Both the position numbers and the translations under genes were made by a program. Below are positions 44,219 to 53,672 of a DNA stretch of 64,000 nucleotides, in pieces. Numbering within the stretch: position 1 is the stretch's first letter; the number at the start of each line of letters is the position of its first letter. The notes beneath the pieces were generated by a model. That model was not told the DNA's origin. It saw only the letters and a program-made list of their open reading frames with translations, and made no database searches. Source of the DNA: Desulfopila sp. IMCC35008 (GTDB taxonomy: Bacteria; Desulfobacterota; Desulfobulbia; Desulfobulbales; Desulfocapsaceae); assembly GCF_010646885.2 (NCBI RefSeq), contig NZ_CP050700.1, positions 2,444,501 to 2,508,500 of the forward strand, in the 5' to 3' direction.

Positions 44219-45142
44219 TTGAACAAGCAAATACTCATTGCCATAGACGACTCCCCAACAAGCAGTCTCTCCCTCGAATATGCAGCATCCCTTTTTGGTA
44301 ATCGGGATGATGTTTATATTAAGCTTTGCCACTGTGTAACCGGAAGAAGCAGCCCTATCCCACCGCCAGAGGACGAGCGTAACAGCCTGTTGCCCCAGAA
44401 ACCGATGAGTAAGAGCCAGATAGCCGCGGGCAAGTGTCTGAATAAAGGTGTTGAAAAGCTCGCGAGCTGCGGCCTGGAGAAGGCGAGGATATCAACAGAT
44501 ACAATCCAGGGGGCTAATGTTGCTACTGCCCTCCTCACCTATTCCGAGAAACATCTCTTCGATGCCTTACTTGTCTCACGAAGGGGAGTTGGCCTTATGG
44601 GGGAACTATTACTGGGTTCCGTTTCTTCCTCACTCTTTGACAAGAGCAGGACGATACCCTTGTGGATACTTGACGGTGCTGTTACATCGACCAGGATGCT
44701 TGTACCGGTAGATGGCACCCCTCACTCCATGATGGCGATAGATCATCTGGCCCATATCTTTAAAGACAGGAGTGACATAGAGTTTTTCCTGTTTCACACT
44801 CGCAGCTTCCTCTCTTCTGCCCCTGTTTGTAAACCTGAAAATTTTTATGATAAATGGGGAAAAGAATGGTGTGATGCAAATCTTTCCGGTAACGGGTGCC
44901 TCTACACAGGCCCAGCCAGCCTGTTAACCGACGCAGGCATTCCGGAGAGATGCATCAGATCTCTCCCCGTCCCCACCACCATGGAAGAAAGTACGGCAAT
45001 TATAAGTTGTGCCAGAAAACATAAATGTGGAACCATCGTTATAGGAAGGCGCCCGGAATCAGGGTCCAAGGGATTTCTGGGGGGAGTTACCCGTCGGACA
45101 ATAAAACAGACCGAAAACATGGCCCTCTGGATTATTGGCTAG
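44219..45142 (+). CDS. Universal stress protein with two Usp domains
   Basis: Two tandem UspA folds make up the 307 residues, about 1-150 and 155-307. Each begins with a strand and an ATP-site acidic residue (LIAIDDSPTSSLSLEYA; RMLVPVDGTPHSMMAIDH). Each ends with a nucleotide-binding loop: RRGVGLMGELLLGSVSSSL in the first, and GRRPESGSKGFLGGVTRR in the second. The start is TTG, directly after the preceding stop and five bases after AGGA. Its place at the end of a corrinoid operon is unusual. ATP binding is likely; the function is unknown. Confidence 0.85.
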   Translation: MNKQILIAIDDSPTSSLSLEYAASLFGNRDDVYIKLCHCVTGRSSPIPPPEDERNSLLPQKPMSKSQIAAGKCLNKGVEKLASCGLEKARISTDTIQGANVATALLTYSEKHLFDALLVSRRGVGLMGELLLGSVSSSLFDKSRTIPLWILDGAVTSTRMLVPVDGTPHSMMAIDHLAHIFKDRSDIEFFLFHTRSFLSSAPVCKPENFYDKWGKEWCDANLSGNGCLYTGPASLLTDAGIPERCIRSLPVPTTMEESTAIISCARKHKCGTIVIGRRPESGSKGFLGGVTRRTIKQTENMALWIIG

Positions 45143-45354
45143 GAGCCTGTCCGACAATAGATATTTTTTCTCAGATCGAAGAATTTTAGAGAATACTATC
45201 TGTCATGTATTTGATATTAAGAGTTATATTCTTATAAAATAACGAAGAGTTGGGGAGAAAGTTACCTGCCGATTTTAACGTCAAAGAAAAGAACTTGTTC
45301 CTTCCTGAACAACGGTTATTATCGATATTAAACATATGTTTTTATTCTATTTCT

Positions 45355-48216
45355 TCACCTAGGCGTAATTTGCTGCGGACGAATCTCAACTGCAGCCTCA
45401 ACACCCGCCAGTAAAAACGTCTTTGCAAGTTGGTTAATCTCCTGAACCGTTACCGAACCATAATCATCCTGCATGGTTGTTGACCACTGCAGTTGCTGCG
45501 GATATCGAACCGATTCTCCCAAAACCGAATAGAGCCAATAATTGTTCGTTTTTATAGTGTCTTTAAGTGAAGTGAGTAGTGGCTTCTGCACCTTCAGCAA
45601 TTCTTCAGCTGTTGTGCCATGTTCTCTCAGGTCAGAAGCAATGGTTAGCAGCTCGTTGCGAACAGATTCCAAATGTTGAGGTGAAGTGACAACCTGTGCG
45701 ACAAACAGGCCATAGCCCCTGTATATTTTACTGGGCCTGCTGTATACGCTTGGGGAATAGGACGCACCGAGCTTTTCTCGAATGACCGTCCGCACCCTTT
45801 CTTTAAAAATTTGGGCCAGAAGATTTAGCCTTCGGGTTCGTTCGATATCCATCATATCCGTTGTCGGCCAGGCGACAATCACAACACTTTTATCAATGGG
45901 ACTATCAATCTCAAAAGTCCTGTTTTCGCCTTTGGGAAATGTTCGTTTGTCGGTCACCGCTTCTATAGGTAATCTCATCCCGAGATCACTGAATAATGGT
46001 AAAACAGCTGCTTTCATCTGCTCATAATCAAAATCACCTATCAGAACAACTTCCATCGACGATGACGCCAACTCCTGAAACAACCACTCCCTCACATCAT
46101 CCCTGGAAAAACCTTTGAGACTATCCCGTGGAGGCAGGCCGGCTTTGGTGTCTCCACCAGCAAGAAAGCGCTGCACATCTCCTCGTAATGGACCGTTAAT
46201 ATCCTTCTCAAGACGATCATACATATGGTACAACCGTTGTATCGAGCGGTCATACGTATCCTTGGAAAAAGCTGGATCTCGTATCAATGCGTGCAACACT
46301 TGCAACAGGAGTTCAGAATCTTTTGTGATTGCTTGTCCACTATAACGAAAGCTGCCCTCACCACTTCTGAAATCGACATTGATGGTTGTGCCTGCAAGAA
46401 CATCACTGAATTCGGTTCGACTCAATGTCCCCGTGCCAGAATCGTTAAGTACTTCCTGTGCCACCAGGCTCATGCCGGGTCTCGGTTCAGCAAATTGACC
46501 AGTGCCGATATCGACAACAACCCTCACCTTGTTCGGTTCATAGTCCGTTTTTTTGAAAGTAAGAACAACATTATTGCTTAAAACAATTCGTTTCGCTCCA
46601 ACTTCGGGAAGTTCATTTTCCTCCATAATTAAATAATTCCCTGGTTGCACTTTCAAATAGGGGAAAACCTCTTTGGGGGCAGCAACCAGTGGTGACGGTA
46701 CTATCTTTTCCAATTCGAGATAGTAGTCTGCAATCATCTTATTCGGAGATTCAACGTCCAACAAAGCATCACCAGTGACACTGACAATCCTGCTTGAATG
46801 TTGCCAGCCCTTCCTGAATAAATCGTTTACCTCCCCAAGATCCATTGTCAAAACAATATCCTTGTATTGCTCCAGTTCCTGTTCTGGAGACTGGAACACC
46901 CTATTGCCGTTGAAGCTTCTAATGATAGATGCTGCCAACTCTTGCGATGTTCGGCTCTCAGCCGTAGATACAGCAGATTCAAGTGAGGCCAGCAGGTCCT
47001 TCTTCACAATATCGAGTTCCTGTTGAAGAAAGCCATGCACCAAGGCTTGTTGCAGTGAGTTCGATAACGAAGCCAACGCCTTTTTCCAACTTTTACCATC
47101 CGTTCTCGAGGTGATTACAGAATAGCCAACTTTGCCGAGTATATCACCAGAGTAGTATCCGCTGTCCGTTGCACCCGTGTCCTCACTCTCAACAGTTCTC
47201 TCCAATCGATTATTCATCATAAGAATAGCAGCATATTTATGAAGTTCCTGTGCCTGATAAGCGAGAGAATCAGCTATGGGGAGCTGATTCCATATGGTCT
47301 GGATTGAAATCTCCGTTCTCCCCAGATCAGGCTCATAGTGATAGAACGGTTCCAGACCTTGATGCTGGACATTCCCAAAATCAGGACATTCTGAGGTGGT
47401 TTCACTACTCCTCAGGTTGTTGAAATATTCTCCAACTAGTTGCTCGGTCAAGGATGTATCAAAATCTCCGACAACCACCAGCACCATGTTTTCCGGTCTG
47501 TACCAAGAGTCATAATATTGTTTGAGAAGGTCCCGGTTCGCATTCCGCAACACCACTTCTTCGCCGATCACAAGACGTTCCGGCATCAGTGTGCCCCGCA
47601 TCCTGAACTTGTTACTTTCAACATGCGTTCTATACGAAGCGGAATCCCGTGACCGTTTTTCCTCTAATATTATGCCTCTCTCCCTGTCAATTTCCTCCTC
47701 ATTCAAAAGTGCTCCACCACCAAAATCAGCCATGACCTGCATACCATCACGCAAATATTTTTCAGTTCCTTGCGGTAAATTAATTTTATATACTGTCTCA
47801 TCAAAAGAGGTGTGAGCATTGGTATCCCCCCCAAAGTTCATCCCTATAGATTGGAAAAAATCGATTAATTCCCCTGGAGGGTAATGTGTGGTCCCGTTAA
47901 ACAACATATGTTCAAGAAAATGGGCCACACCTCTCTGGTTTTCCTGTTCGTGAAGCGACCCTGCCTGAATGTTGAGATATATCGCCACACGATCTTCCGG
48001 TTCGTTATTGGGAAGAAGGATATAACGAAAGCCATTGGCAAGTATACCGCGTTTCAAAAGTGGATCTGGTTTAAGGTCGCTGAGGTCGGACGGCCAACCG
48101 GTTGAAATACAGCTGGTATCATCTGCCCAACTCTTCTGGACACCTCCCACAAGGGCAGCCACACAAAGAACAACACCCACTACTGAAGGCCATAGATATT
48201 TAAATATGCAATTCAT
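45355..48216 (-). CDS. M16 (pitrilysin/insulinase) zinc peptidase, periplasmic
   Basis: A 953-residue M16 protease with a signal peptide (about 1-31, ending SWA). The inverted zinc motif HFLEH is at 99-103, with the third ligand Glu near 179 in EEIDRERGIILEE. The second half (from about 520) is the inactive partner domain that closes the chamber, as in PqqL- and pitrilysin-like enzymes. It should degrade small peptides in the periplasm. It stands alone, divergent from the SDR gene. Confidence 0.92.
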   Translation of the reverse strand: MNCIFKYLWPSVVGVVLCVAALVGGVQKSWADDTSCISTGWPSDLSDLKPDPLLKRGILANGFRYILLPNNEPEDRVAIYLNIQAGSLHEQENQRGVAHFLEHMLFNGTTHYPPGELIDFFQSIGMNFGGDTNAHTSFDETVYKINLPQGTEKYLRDGMQVMADFGGGALLNEEEIDRERGIILEEKRSRDSASYRTHVESNKFRMRGTLMPERLVIGEEVVLRNANRDLLKQYYDSWYRPENMVLVVVGDFDTSLTEQLVGEYFNNLRSSETTSECPDFGNVQHQGLEPFYHYEPDLGRTEISIQTIWNQLPIADSLAYQAQELHKYAAILMMNNRLERTVESEDTGATDSGYYSGDILGKVGYSVITSRTDGKSWKKALASLSNSLQQALVHGFLQQELDIVKKDLLASLESAVSTAESRTSQELAASIIRSFNGNRVFQSPEQELEQYKDIVLTMDLGEVNDLFRKGWQHSSRIVSVTGDALLDVESPNKMIADYYLELEKIVPSPLVAAPKEVFPYLKVQPGNYLIMEENELPEVGAKRIVLSNNVVLTFKKTDYEPNKVRVVVDIGTGQFAEPRPGMSLVAQEVLNDSGTGTLSRTEFSDVLAGTTINVDFRSGEGSFRYSGQAITKDSELLLQVLHALIRDPAFSKDTYDRSIQRLYHMYDRLEKDINGPLRGDVQRFLAGGDTKAGLPPRDSLKGFSRDDVREWLFQELASSSMEVVLIGDFDYEQMKAAVLPLFSDLGMRLPIEAVTDKRTFPKGENRTFEIDSPIDKSVVIVAWPTTDMMDIERTRRLNLLAQIFKERVRTVIREKLGASYSPSVYSRPSKIYRGYGLFVAQVVTSPQHLESVRNELLTIASDLREHGTTAEELLKVQKPLLTSLKDTIKTNNYWLYSVLGESVRYPQQLQWSTTMQDDYGSVTVQEINQLAKTFLLAGVEAAVEIRPQQITPR

Positions 48217-48315
48217 TAATTTGCCTGTATATTTGTATTTATAAGAACGTTATACTTCCAGCTAAAGAATAGTTCCTCATTACTAAAATACAAGCCCGTT
48301 CACCACCAAAGAAAA

Positions 48316-49161
48316 ATGGTCTCGACACTTCCTCTTCAAGGAAAAATAGTCCTCATACCAGGGGCATCCAGGTCTATCGGCAGACACATTGCACGGAAAT
48401 TTGCAGATCAGGGGGCCACCCTCCTCCTCCCCTGGTTAGACTGGCCTGAATCTGTTGAGGAAATGGTGGCTGAATTTGCCCAAAAAGAAATACCCTTTTA
48501 CGAGTGTAGATGTGATTTACGTAACCTTGATGAAGTTAGAGATTTCTCAAACCAGATCCGCAAGCGTTTTGGTATCGTTCACTATCTGATAAACAATATC
48601 GAACGTGGTGGGATGCCCGTTGTTCATGGAACATATGACCATGAGCACAATCGGGAACAATGGGATCTGGAGTTTGCCACAACCCTGAAAGCGAAATGGA
48701 ATCTCTACCATTCTTTTTCACCACTTTTACAGAAGGCAGGAGCGGGATGTGTTATTAATATCTCATCCATTGCAGCCCATACCGGACGAAGTGGTCCTGC
48801 TGCCTGTTTTTTTAACGATGGGTATAGTGCCGCAAACAAAGGAATTAGAACACTCACCGAAACCTGGGCCCGGGAATCAGCACCGGCAATCAGGGTTAAT
48901 GAAATCATGCTTGGACTGGTCAGGAGTCGCCACGGCGAAAACACCAGAGGCTGGTCGATCCTGACAGGTCAACAAAAGGAAGATCTCTATGCAAGAATCC
49001 TCCTGAAAAGAACGGCAAGTGAGCAAGAGGTAGCTGATCTTACCTATTTCCTGGCCGTTGACGCCACCTATGTGACAGGCCAGGTTGTTCAGATGGATGG
49101 TGGCTACCTGCTGGGAGGTGATGAGGTGCCTCCTATGCCATCCGGTATTCTTGAGGAGTGA
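48316..49161 (+). CDS. Short-chain dehydrogenase/reductase, atypical active site
   Basis: A Rossmann-fold SDR of 281 residues, with LINNIERGG and VINISSIAAH where expected. It closes with ATYVTGQVVQMDGGYLLGG, as in classical SDRs. The dinucleotide loop is PGASRSIG instead of TGxxxGxG. The catalytic YxxxK reads YSAANK, so the Lys is displaced by one, and about six residues (around FFNDGY) are inserted between the Ser and the Tyr. It could be a divergent oxidoreductase with altered or no activity. It is a single gene, nearly abutting the convergent DVU0298-type gene. Confidence 0.82.
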   Translation: MVSTLPLQGKIVLIPGASRSIGRHIARKFADQGATLLLPWLDWPESVEEMVAEFAQKEIPFYECRCDLRNLDEVRDFSNQIRKRFGIVHYLINNIERGGMPVVHGTYDHEHNREQWDLEFATTLKAKWNLYHSFSPLLQKAGAGCVINISSIAAHTGRSGPAACFFNDGYSAANKGIRTLTETWARESAPAIRVNEIMLGLVRSRHGENTRGWSILTGQQKEDLYARILLKRTASEQEVADLTYFLAVDATYVTGQVVQMDGGYLLGGDEVPPMPSGILEE

Positions 49162-49169
49162 AACGTATT

Positions 49170-49880
49170 TCACATATGAGGGTCATTCGATCGGAGATAT
49201 TTCTCGGCGATACTACCAACCGTGAATTCCTGCGCATAACCTTCCCTGTATATTTCCAGTGTGGAGCCGTCCGTGACCAGCCGACCGACTGTTTCCTTGT
49301 TAGTGCTGTCCCCCATCTCCAGTAAACACCAGACAGCAAGGCCCCGAACGTGACCGTCTTCTGAAGACAGATATGGGACCACGTCCTTATCCACCTTATT
49401 TTCGAGTAATAACTTGAGCCTTGTTTCACATAGCCTCAGAACCCCCCATAATAACCCGCGTTGGAGCATGGGGAGTTCAAGGAAGTTCCCGTCAGCATAT
49501 AATTCCGGACCATCCTCTCTCATGTATGAGAGGAACATATGCAGGTATTCATGGATCAGTTTATCATCCTGAGCCATGATCTCGGCCATGGCTTCAGGTG
49601 CCCCCCAGCCTATACCGCCAGATTCATCATTGAGGCTCCAGAGCAGACGACGCATGATTATTCTGGCTGACTCTTCATTGGACAACCTGATTGCAGGCAC
49701 GACAATACCAAAACAATATATACCATTCCATCGAACAGAATCATTTGTGGCACAGAGAGCAGAAAAAAGCGGACTAATGGTATCCAAAGGGTTAAGACAT
49801 TCCAGTTGCTTATGAATTTCTGTTCTTTGAGTTGATTGCAGGATATGAAAAACTGTCTGTTTTGTCTTCCGCCTGTTCAT
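49170..49880 (-). CDS. DVU0298-type HEAT-repeat-like protein
   Basis: A 236-residue soluble helical protein. LNPLDTISPLFSALCATND, RRLLWSLNDESGGIGWGAPE and PMLQRGLLWGVLRLCE resemble the family named after Desulfovibrio DVU0298, which is seen in deltaproteobacteria and built of short helical repeats. Its function is not established. It is a single gene; I rely on remembered family features, so the family name is moderate in certainty while the gene itself is solid. Confidence 0.68.
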   Translation of the reverse strand: MNRRKTKQTVFHILQSTQRTEIHKQLECLNPLDTISPLFSALCATNDSVRWNGIYCFGIVVPAIRLSNEESARIIMRRLLWSLNDESGGIGWGAPEAMAEIMAQDDKLIHEYLHMFLSYMREDGPELYADGNFLELPMLQRGLLWGVLRLCETRLKLLLENKVDKDVVPYLSSEDGHVRGLAVWCLLEMGDSTNKETVGRLVTDGSTLEIYREGYAQEFTVGSIAEKYLRSNDPHM

Positions 49881-50156
49881 GCCTCACCGTAAGATGTGTA
49901 AAGTTTGTTCCCGTCCTACAACTGCCCTTTTTGTCCAATCTCAACGTTGCGACTGAAAATCGTATCCTGGGAATATCATGCATATGTTGTTGTGAAATTT
50001 CCAGACGCGCCTTTATCTTGAACAAACTTACTGGTTTTAGGATGAAAACGAGTTACACCTTATGTTAAGCATCAACATGTTACAGCCAAGTAGAAATATG
50101 GTAAACGGGAAGTGAAGAAGCTAAATCAATCGAGAGTGCATAAAAAGGTAAGTCGG

Positions 50157-51230
50157 TTATTCTCTTTCGTCATCAAGTCTTTTCATACCTTCCATGATGA
50201 GTCCCATAAAACCACCGATAACATCCCTGTTTTTATCAGCTGCAGCTAAGCCCTGAATAAATTTGAATCGTCCTGAATTAAGCCCTAATATGGAAAAAAA
50301 TGCTTCCTCTCCTTCCTGATTGTTAATATCCGCATAGATCAATTCACCTTCATTAAACATCAGGGTTGCCCTGGTATTCTCCATCTCAAGTTTCAGGACA
50401 CCGGTTTTCTGATTGGAGTTGATCATCTGGCAGAGTTCCACAACCGGAATATCGGCAATCTGGCCAACCATACCCGATGCAAGTTCCTCAGCTCGCTGTT
50501 GGTTGATAACAGTGATACGATTAACAAGCAGTTTATAAAAGAATACCTGGAGAGCAGGAAATTTAGTGAGGATATGCCTGAAATTCTTGTGATTCAGAAC
50601 TGCAATCTGGCACGGTTCCGAGGCAATAATAGTAAGTGTAACCGGATCTCCTGAGAGCAGACTCATTTCACCAAACACATCACCTCGCCCCATCTCGGCC
50701 AGGGTGATGCCCTCAGAGTCAATAACCTCTACTCTTCCACTCACAATAATAAAAAGATTTACCCCCGGATCCCCTTTCTGAACAATTGGAAATCCCCACG
50801 GATAATCCTTGAACTCCATCATGGTGGCAAGATCGAGAAGGTCATCATCAAGGAGTGGCTCGAACGTTTCGACGGTCCTGAGCAGTCCGGCATACTGTGC
50901 CACATTCTTGATTTTTTCCTTTCTCTCGGAGGCTGCAAGAAGCTTCATCTGCAGTGTTTCAAAACCTTTTTCCTTCTTGAATTCAAAACGAATTAATCCG
51001 GTGCACCCACCGCAATCGAACTTGGTTTTCTTCTTCTCACCGTATTGCAGCCGTTCATAGCTCTCATCATCGGAGGCTATATACAACAACTCGTTCGCCA
51101 AGGTTAGACAAGTGGGTTTAGCCACCGGCAGGTTGAGTATACCTTCACTGATCTTCATCTCCTCCCCAATATTATAAAGGGGACAGTGATTATCTTCCGT
51201 GATGATGAATATGCCGTTTCTAAAACGCAT
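50157..51230 (-). CDS. Cyclic-nucleotide-binding and DUF4388 (PATAN) regulatory protein
   Basis: This 357-residue protein has three parts. The N-terminal part (1-100) has a FDCGGCTG cysteine pair and is of unknown type. A cNMP-binding barrel lies at about 125-245, with GRGDVFGEMSLLSGDPVTLT as the pocket; the phosphate-binding Arg is not present. A C-terminal DUF4388/PATAN domain (about 258-357) includes TGVLKLEMENTRATLMFNEGELIYA. PATAN domains occur in gliding, motility and two-component systems of deltaproteobacteria. It lies 11 bases downstream of a small membrane protein on the same strand, so the two are probably co-expressed. Confidence 0.82.
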   Translation of the reverse strand: MRFRNGIFIITEDNHCPLYNIGEEMKISEGILNLPVAKPTCLTLANELLYIASDDESYERLQYGEKKKTKFDCGGCTGLIRFEFKKEKGFETLQMKLLAASERKEKIKNVAQYAGLLRTVETFEPLLDDDLLDLATMMEFKDYPWGFPIVQKGDPGVNLFIIVSGRVEVIDSEGITLAEMGRGDVFGEMSLLSGDPVTLTIIASEPCQIAVLNHKNFRHILTKFPALQVFFYKLLVNRITVINQQRAEELASGMVGQIADIPVVELCQMINSNQKTGVLKLEMENTRATLMFNEGELIYADINNQEGEEAFFSILGLNSGRFKFIQGLAAADKNRDVIGGFMGLIMEGMKRLDDERE

Positions 51231-51241
51231 TCGTTCTCCAG

Positions 51242-51565
51242 CTAGTCCGATCTGCCAAAAAGTAGGTATATTACAAGACCCAGCCCGGCGGCTCCTCCAA
51301 ATACAACAGGAAGGACCTTTTCAATTTGAACTTCTCCATTTACTATCAGTGAAGCCATGTAGTCTGTTCCTGAAAACCACCACGCCGCAATAATCACGCC
51401 AATGATAATAATTTCTTTCCAGCTCTGTTTATAAAGCATCCAGGCGATCAAACTACCAAAGGGCACAGCAAACCAGGGATTTGTGAAAAGTGCGACGAAC
51501 TCTACATCAAGAATCTGTTCATGAATGTGTGTAGAATCGAACCATTCTATCAATTTATCAAACAT
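51242..51565 (-). CDS. Small membrane protein, 107 residues, unknown
   Basis: Hydrophobic segments at about 35-45, 50-65 and 83-103, including EIIIIGVIIAAWWFSGTDY and PVVFGGAAGLGLVIYLLFG, suggest three membrane spans. The N-terminal 30 residues are soluble and acidic (MFDKLIEWFDSTHIHEQIL). No family is recognised. The gene precedes the cNMP/DUF4388 gene by 11 bases. A membrane partner for that cytoplasmic regulator is a reasonable guess only. Confidence 0.75.
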   Translation of the reverse strand: MFDKLIEWFDSTHIHEQILDVEFVALFTNPWFAVPFGSLIAWMLYKQSWKEIIIIGVIIAAWWFSGTDYMASLIVNGEVQIEKVLPVVFGGAAGLGLVIYLLFGRSD

Positions 51566-51873
51566 AACTCACTTAATTGTCGTAATTATTAGTTAAATAA
51601 AAAAGGGATATTGCTCTATTACCAAACAATATTCTTACTCCATCGACCTATAACATAACAAAAACATTGAAAGGAGTCCAATCTGGATCATTCTTTTTCA
51701 TGATTATTAAGTTCAGACTCTCCGTGAATTCAGGACATCCATTCACGATTATATTCTTAAAGCTCACAAAAATGTACGCTTGTAAGCAGTGACGGTCTAC
51801 AGTACTATCACCACTTCCGACCGCAGAATTACTACTGGAAAAATCTATTTTCAGTTAATTAATAAACATTAAA
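51566..51873. other. 308-base non-coding gap before the MFS gene
   Basis: A divergent intergenic region that should hold promoters for both flanking genes. It is AT-rich and I see no hairpin, riboswitch motif or small gene in it. Confidence 0.4.
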
Positions 51874-53022
51874 ATGATGACTTCAATCACCAAAAAACCG
51901 ATGTATATTTACCTGCTGGTACTCACTATCTGTGCCACAGGCGGCCTACATCTCTGGCGAACCCTGTTCGACAATTTTTCCGTTCATATTTTGGGTCTTG
52001 ATGGTCACCACGTGGGGATGATTCAGTCTGTAAGGGAAATACCTGGATTCCTTTCCCTTCTAGTCGTTTATGTGCTCCTCTTTATCCGGGAGCATAAACT
52101 CTCCGCCTTAGCTGTCCTCATCCTTGGTTTAGGAGTAAGCCTCACAGGTCTGCTTCCAAGTTTTGGAGGTATCCTTTTCACAACGCTACTTATGAGTTTT
52201 GGTTTCCACTATTTCGAAACAACCAACCAATCACTCACTCTCCAATATTTTGATAAACAACAAGCACCATTAGTATTCGGGAAATTGCGAAGCATAAGTT
52301 CTGCTTCAAACATTATCGTCTCTATCCTTATTTTTGCTCTTGCCTCCTTTCTTGATTACAGAAACCTGTACCTGCTGTTCGGTATTGCTATCATCGGAGT
52401 CTGTTGCTGGGTAATGACAACCGATCCCACGGAACCGGATCTGGTACCTCAGCATAAGCACATGATATTCAGGAAACAGTATTGGCTCTATTATGCCCTT
52501 ACCTTTCTTGCAGGTGCCCGGAGGCAAATCTTTATCGCTTTTGCCGTTTTCCTGTTGGTCAAAAAATTTGATTATTCACTGCACGAAATCGCTTTGCTCT
52601 TTCTGCTCAACAATTTGATCAACTTTTTTCTCGCTCCACTCATCGGCAGATCCATCAACCGATTTGGTGAACGTAAGGTACTCTCACTTGAATATGGGGC
52701 CCTGATCTTTGTTTTTGTTGCCTACAGTGTTGTTGACAGTAAATTAACTGTTGCCTTCCTCTACATTGCCGATCACATATTTTTCAATTTTGCTATTGGC
52801 ATCAGGACATTTTTTCAGAAAATCGCCGATCCATCAGATATTGCACCGAGTATGGCTGTTGGTTTTACCATCAACCATATTGCCGCCGTTATCCTTCCGG
52901 TAGTAGGTGGTCTGCTCTGGTTGATAGATTATCGTATACCCTTTATCGCGGGGGCAATACTCAGTGGCGTCTCGCTTATTCTGGTTCAACTGATACCTGG
53001 ACAGATAAAACTTCACGGATGA
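51874..53022 (+). CDS. MFS transporter
   Basis: A 382-residue polytopic membrane protein with about eleven or twelve hydrophobic segments in two halves, joined by a charged loop near 185-205 (TDPTEPDLVPQHKHMIFRKQ). NNLINFFLAPLIGRSINRFGERKV is the MFS loop-type motif (PLxGRxxxRxGxR). The substrate cannot be told. It is a single gene, 119 bases before the shikimate kinase. Confidence 0.85.
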   Translation: MMTSITKKPMYIYLLVLTICATGGLHLWRTLFDNFSVHILGLDGHHVGMIQSVREIPGFLSLLVVYVLLFIREHKLSALAVLILGLGVSLTGLLPSFGGILFTTLLMSFGFHYFETTNQSLTLQYFDKQQAPLVFGKLRSISSASNIIVSILIFALASFLDYRNLYLLFGIAIIGVCCWVMTTDPTEPDLVPQHKHMIFRKQYWLYYALTFLAGARRQIFIAFAVFLLVKKFDYSLHEIALLFLLNNLINFFLAPLIGRSINRFGERKVLSLEYGALIFVFVAYSVVDSKLTVAFLYIADHIFFNFAIGIRTFFQKIADPSDIAPSMAVGFTINHIAAVILPVVGGLLWLIDYRIPFIAGAILSGVSLILVQLIPGQIKLHG

Positions 53023-53141
53023 AAGAAGTGCGATTTAGAACCCGGCAAATACAAAGTAGAGCGAACCAAAGTATAGATAGCCTTGCAGTTCAGATGTACA
53101 GAATTATAGTCTTTGCTAAATGAAAATGAGAATATTAATAG

Positions 53142-53672
53142 ATGAATGAAAATAAGAGGAAATCTAATGTGGTACTCATAGGTATGCCTGGTTCAGGTAA
53201 ATCGACGGTGGGAATCATATTGGCCAAACAAATTGCCAGGGACTTTGTCGATACCGATGTACTCATCCAGCTTGACGAACAACGCACCCTCCAAGAGATA
53301 ATCGATAGTAATGGACATATGGCACTGCGGGAAATTGAAGAACGCATTGTATGCGGTGTGGATATAAAAAATCACGTTATAGCGACCGGCGGTTCTGTAC
53401 CGTACTCCCATAAAGCTATGATGCACCTGAAACAGGATGGATATTTTATTTTTCTTGATGCTGATCTCGATTGTCTGAGATCGCGTATAGAAAATTATGA
53501 GACCCGTGGCCTGGCCAAACGCCCAGACCAGACATTCAGGGAACTTTTTGATGAGAGATATGCCTTGTACACCCAATATGCGGATATTACAGTTAACTGC
53601 AGTTTTCTCAGCCAGGAACAGGTGTGTACTGAAATTGTCGAAAAACTCAAAAGACACACAGGAAGCGACTAA
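53142..53672 (+). CDS. Shikimate kinase-like P-loop kinase
   Basis: A 176-residue small-molecule kinase. Walker A is GMPGSGKST, followed by FVDTDVLI, as in the shikimate-binding DxD region. Further on are ATGGSVPYS (shikimate kinases usually have ATGGGAV) and the lid GLAKRPDQT. The substrate-binding LREIEERIV lacks the typical GExxFRxxE spacing, so the substrate may differ. No other aromatic-pathway gene is adjacent. The next gene starts within the stop codon (TAATG). Confidence 0.75.
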   Translation: MNENKRKSNVVLIGMPGSGKSTVGIILAKQIARDFVDTDVLIQLDEQRTLQEIIDSNGHMALREIEERIVCGVDIKNHVIATGGSVPYSHKAMMHLKQDGYFIFLDADLDCLRSRIENYETRGLAKRPDQTFRELFDERYALYTQYADITVNCSFLSQEQVCTEIVEKLKRHTGSD

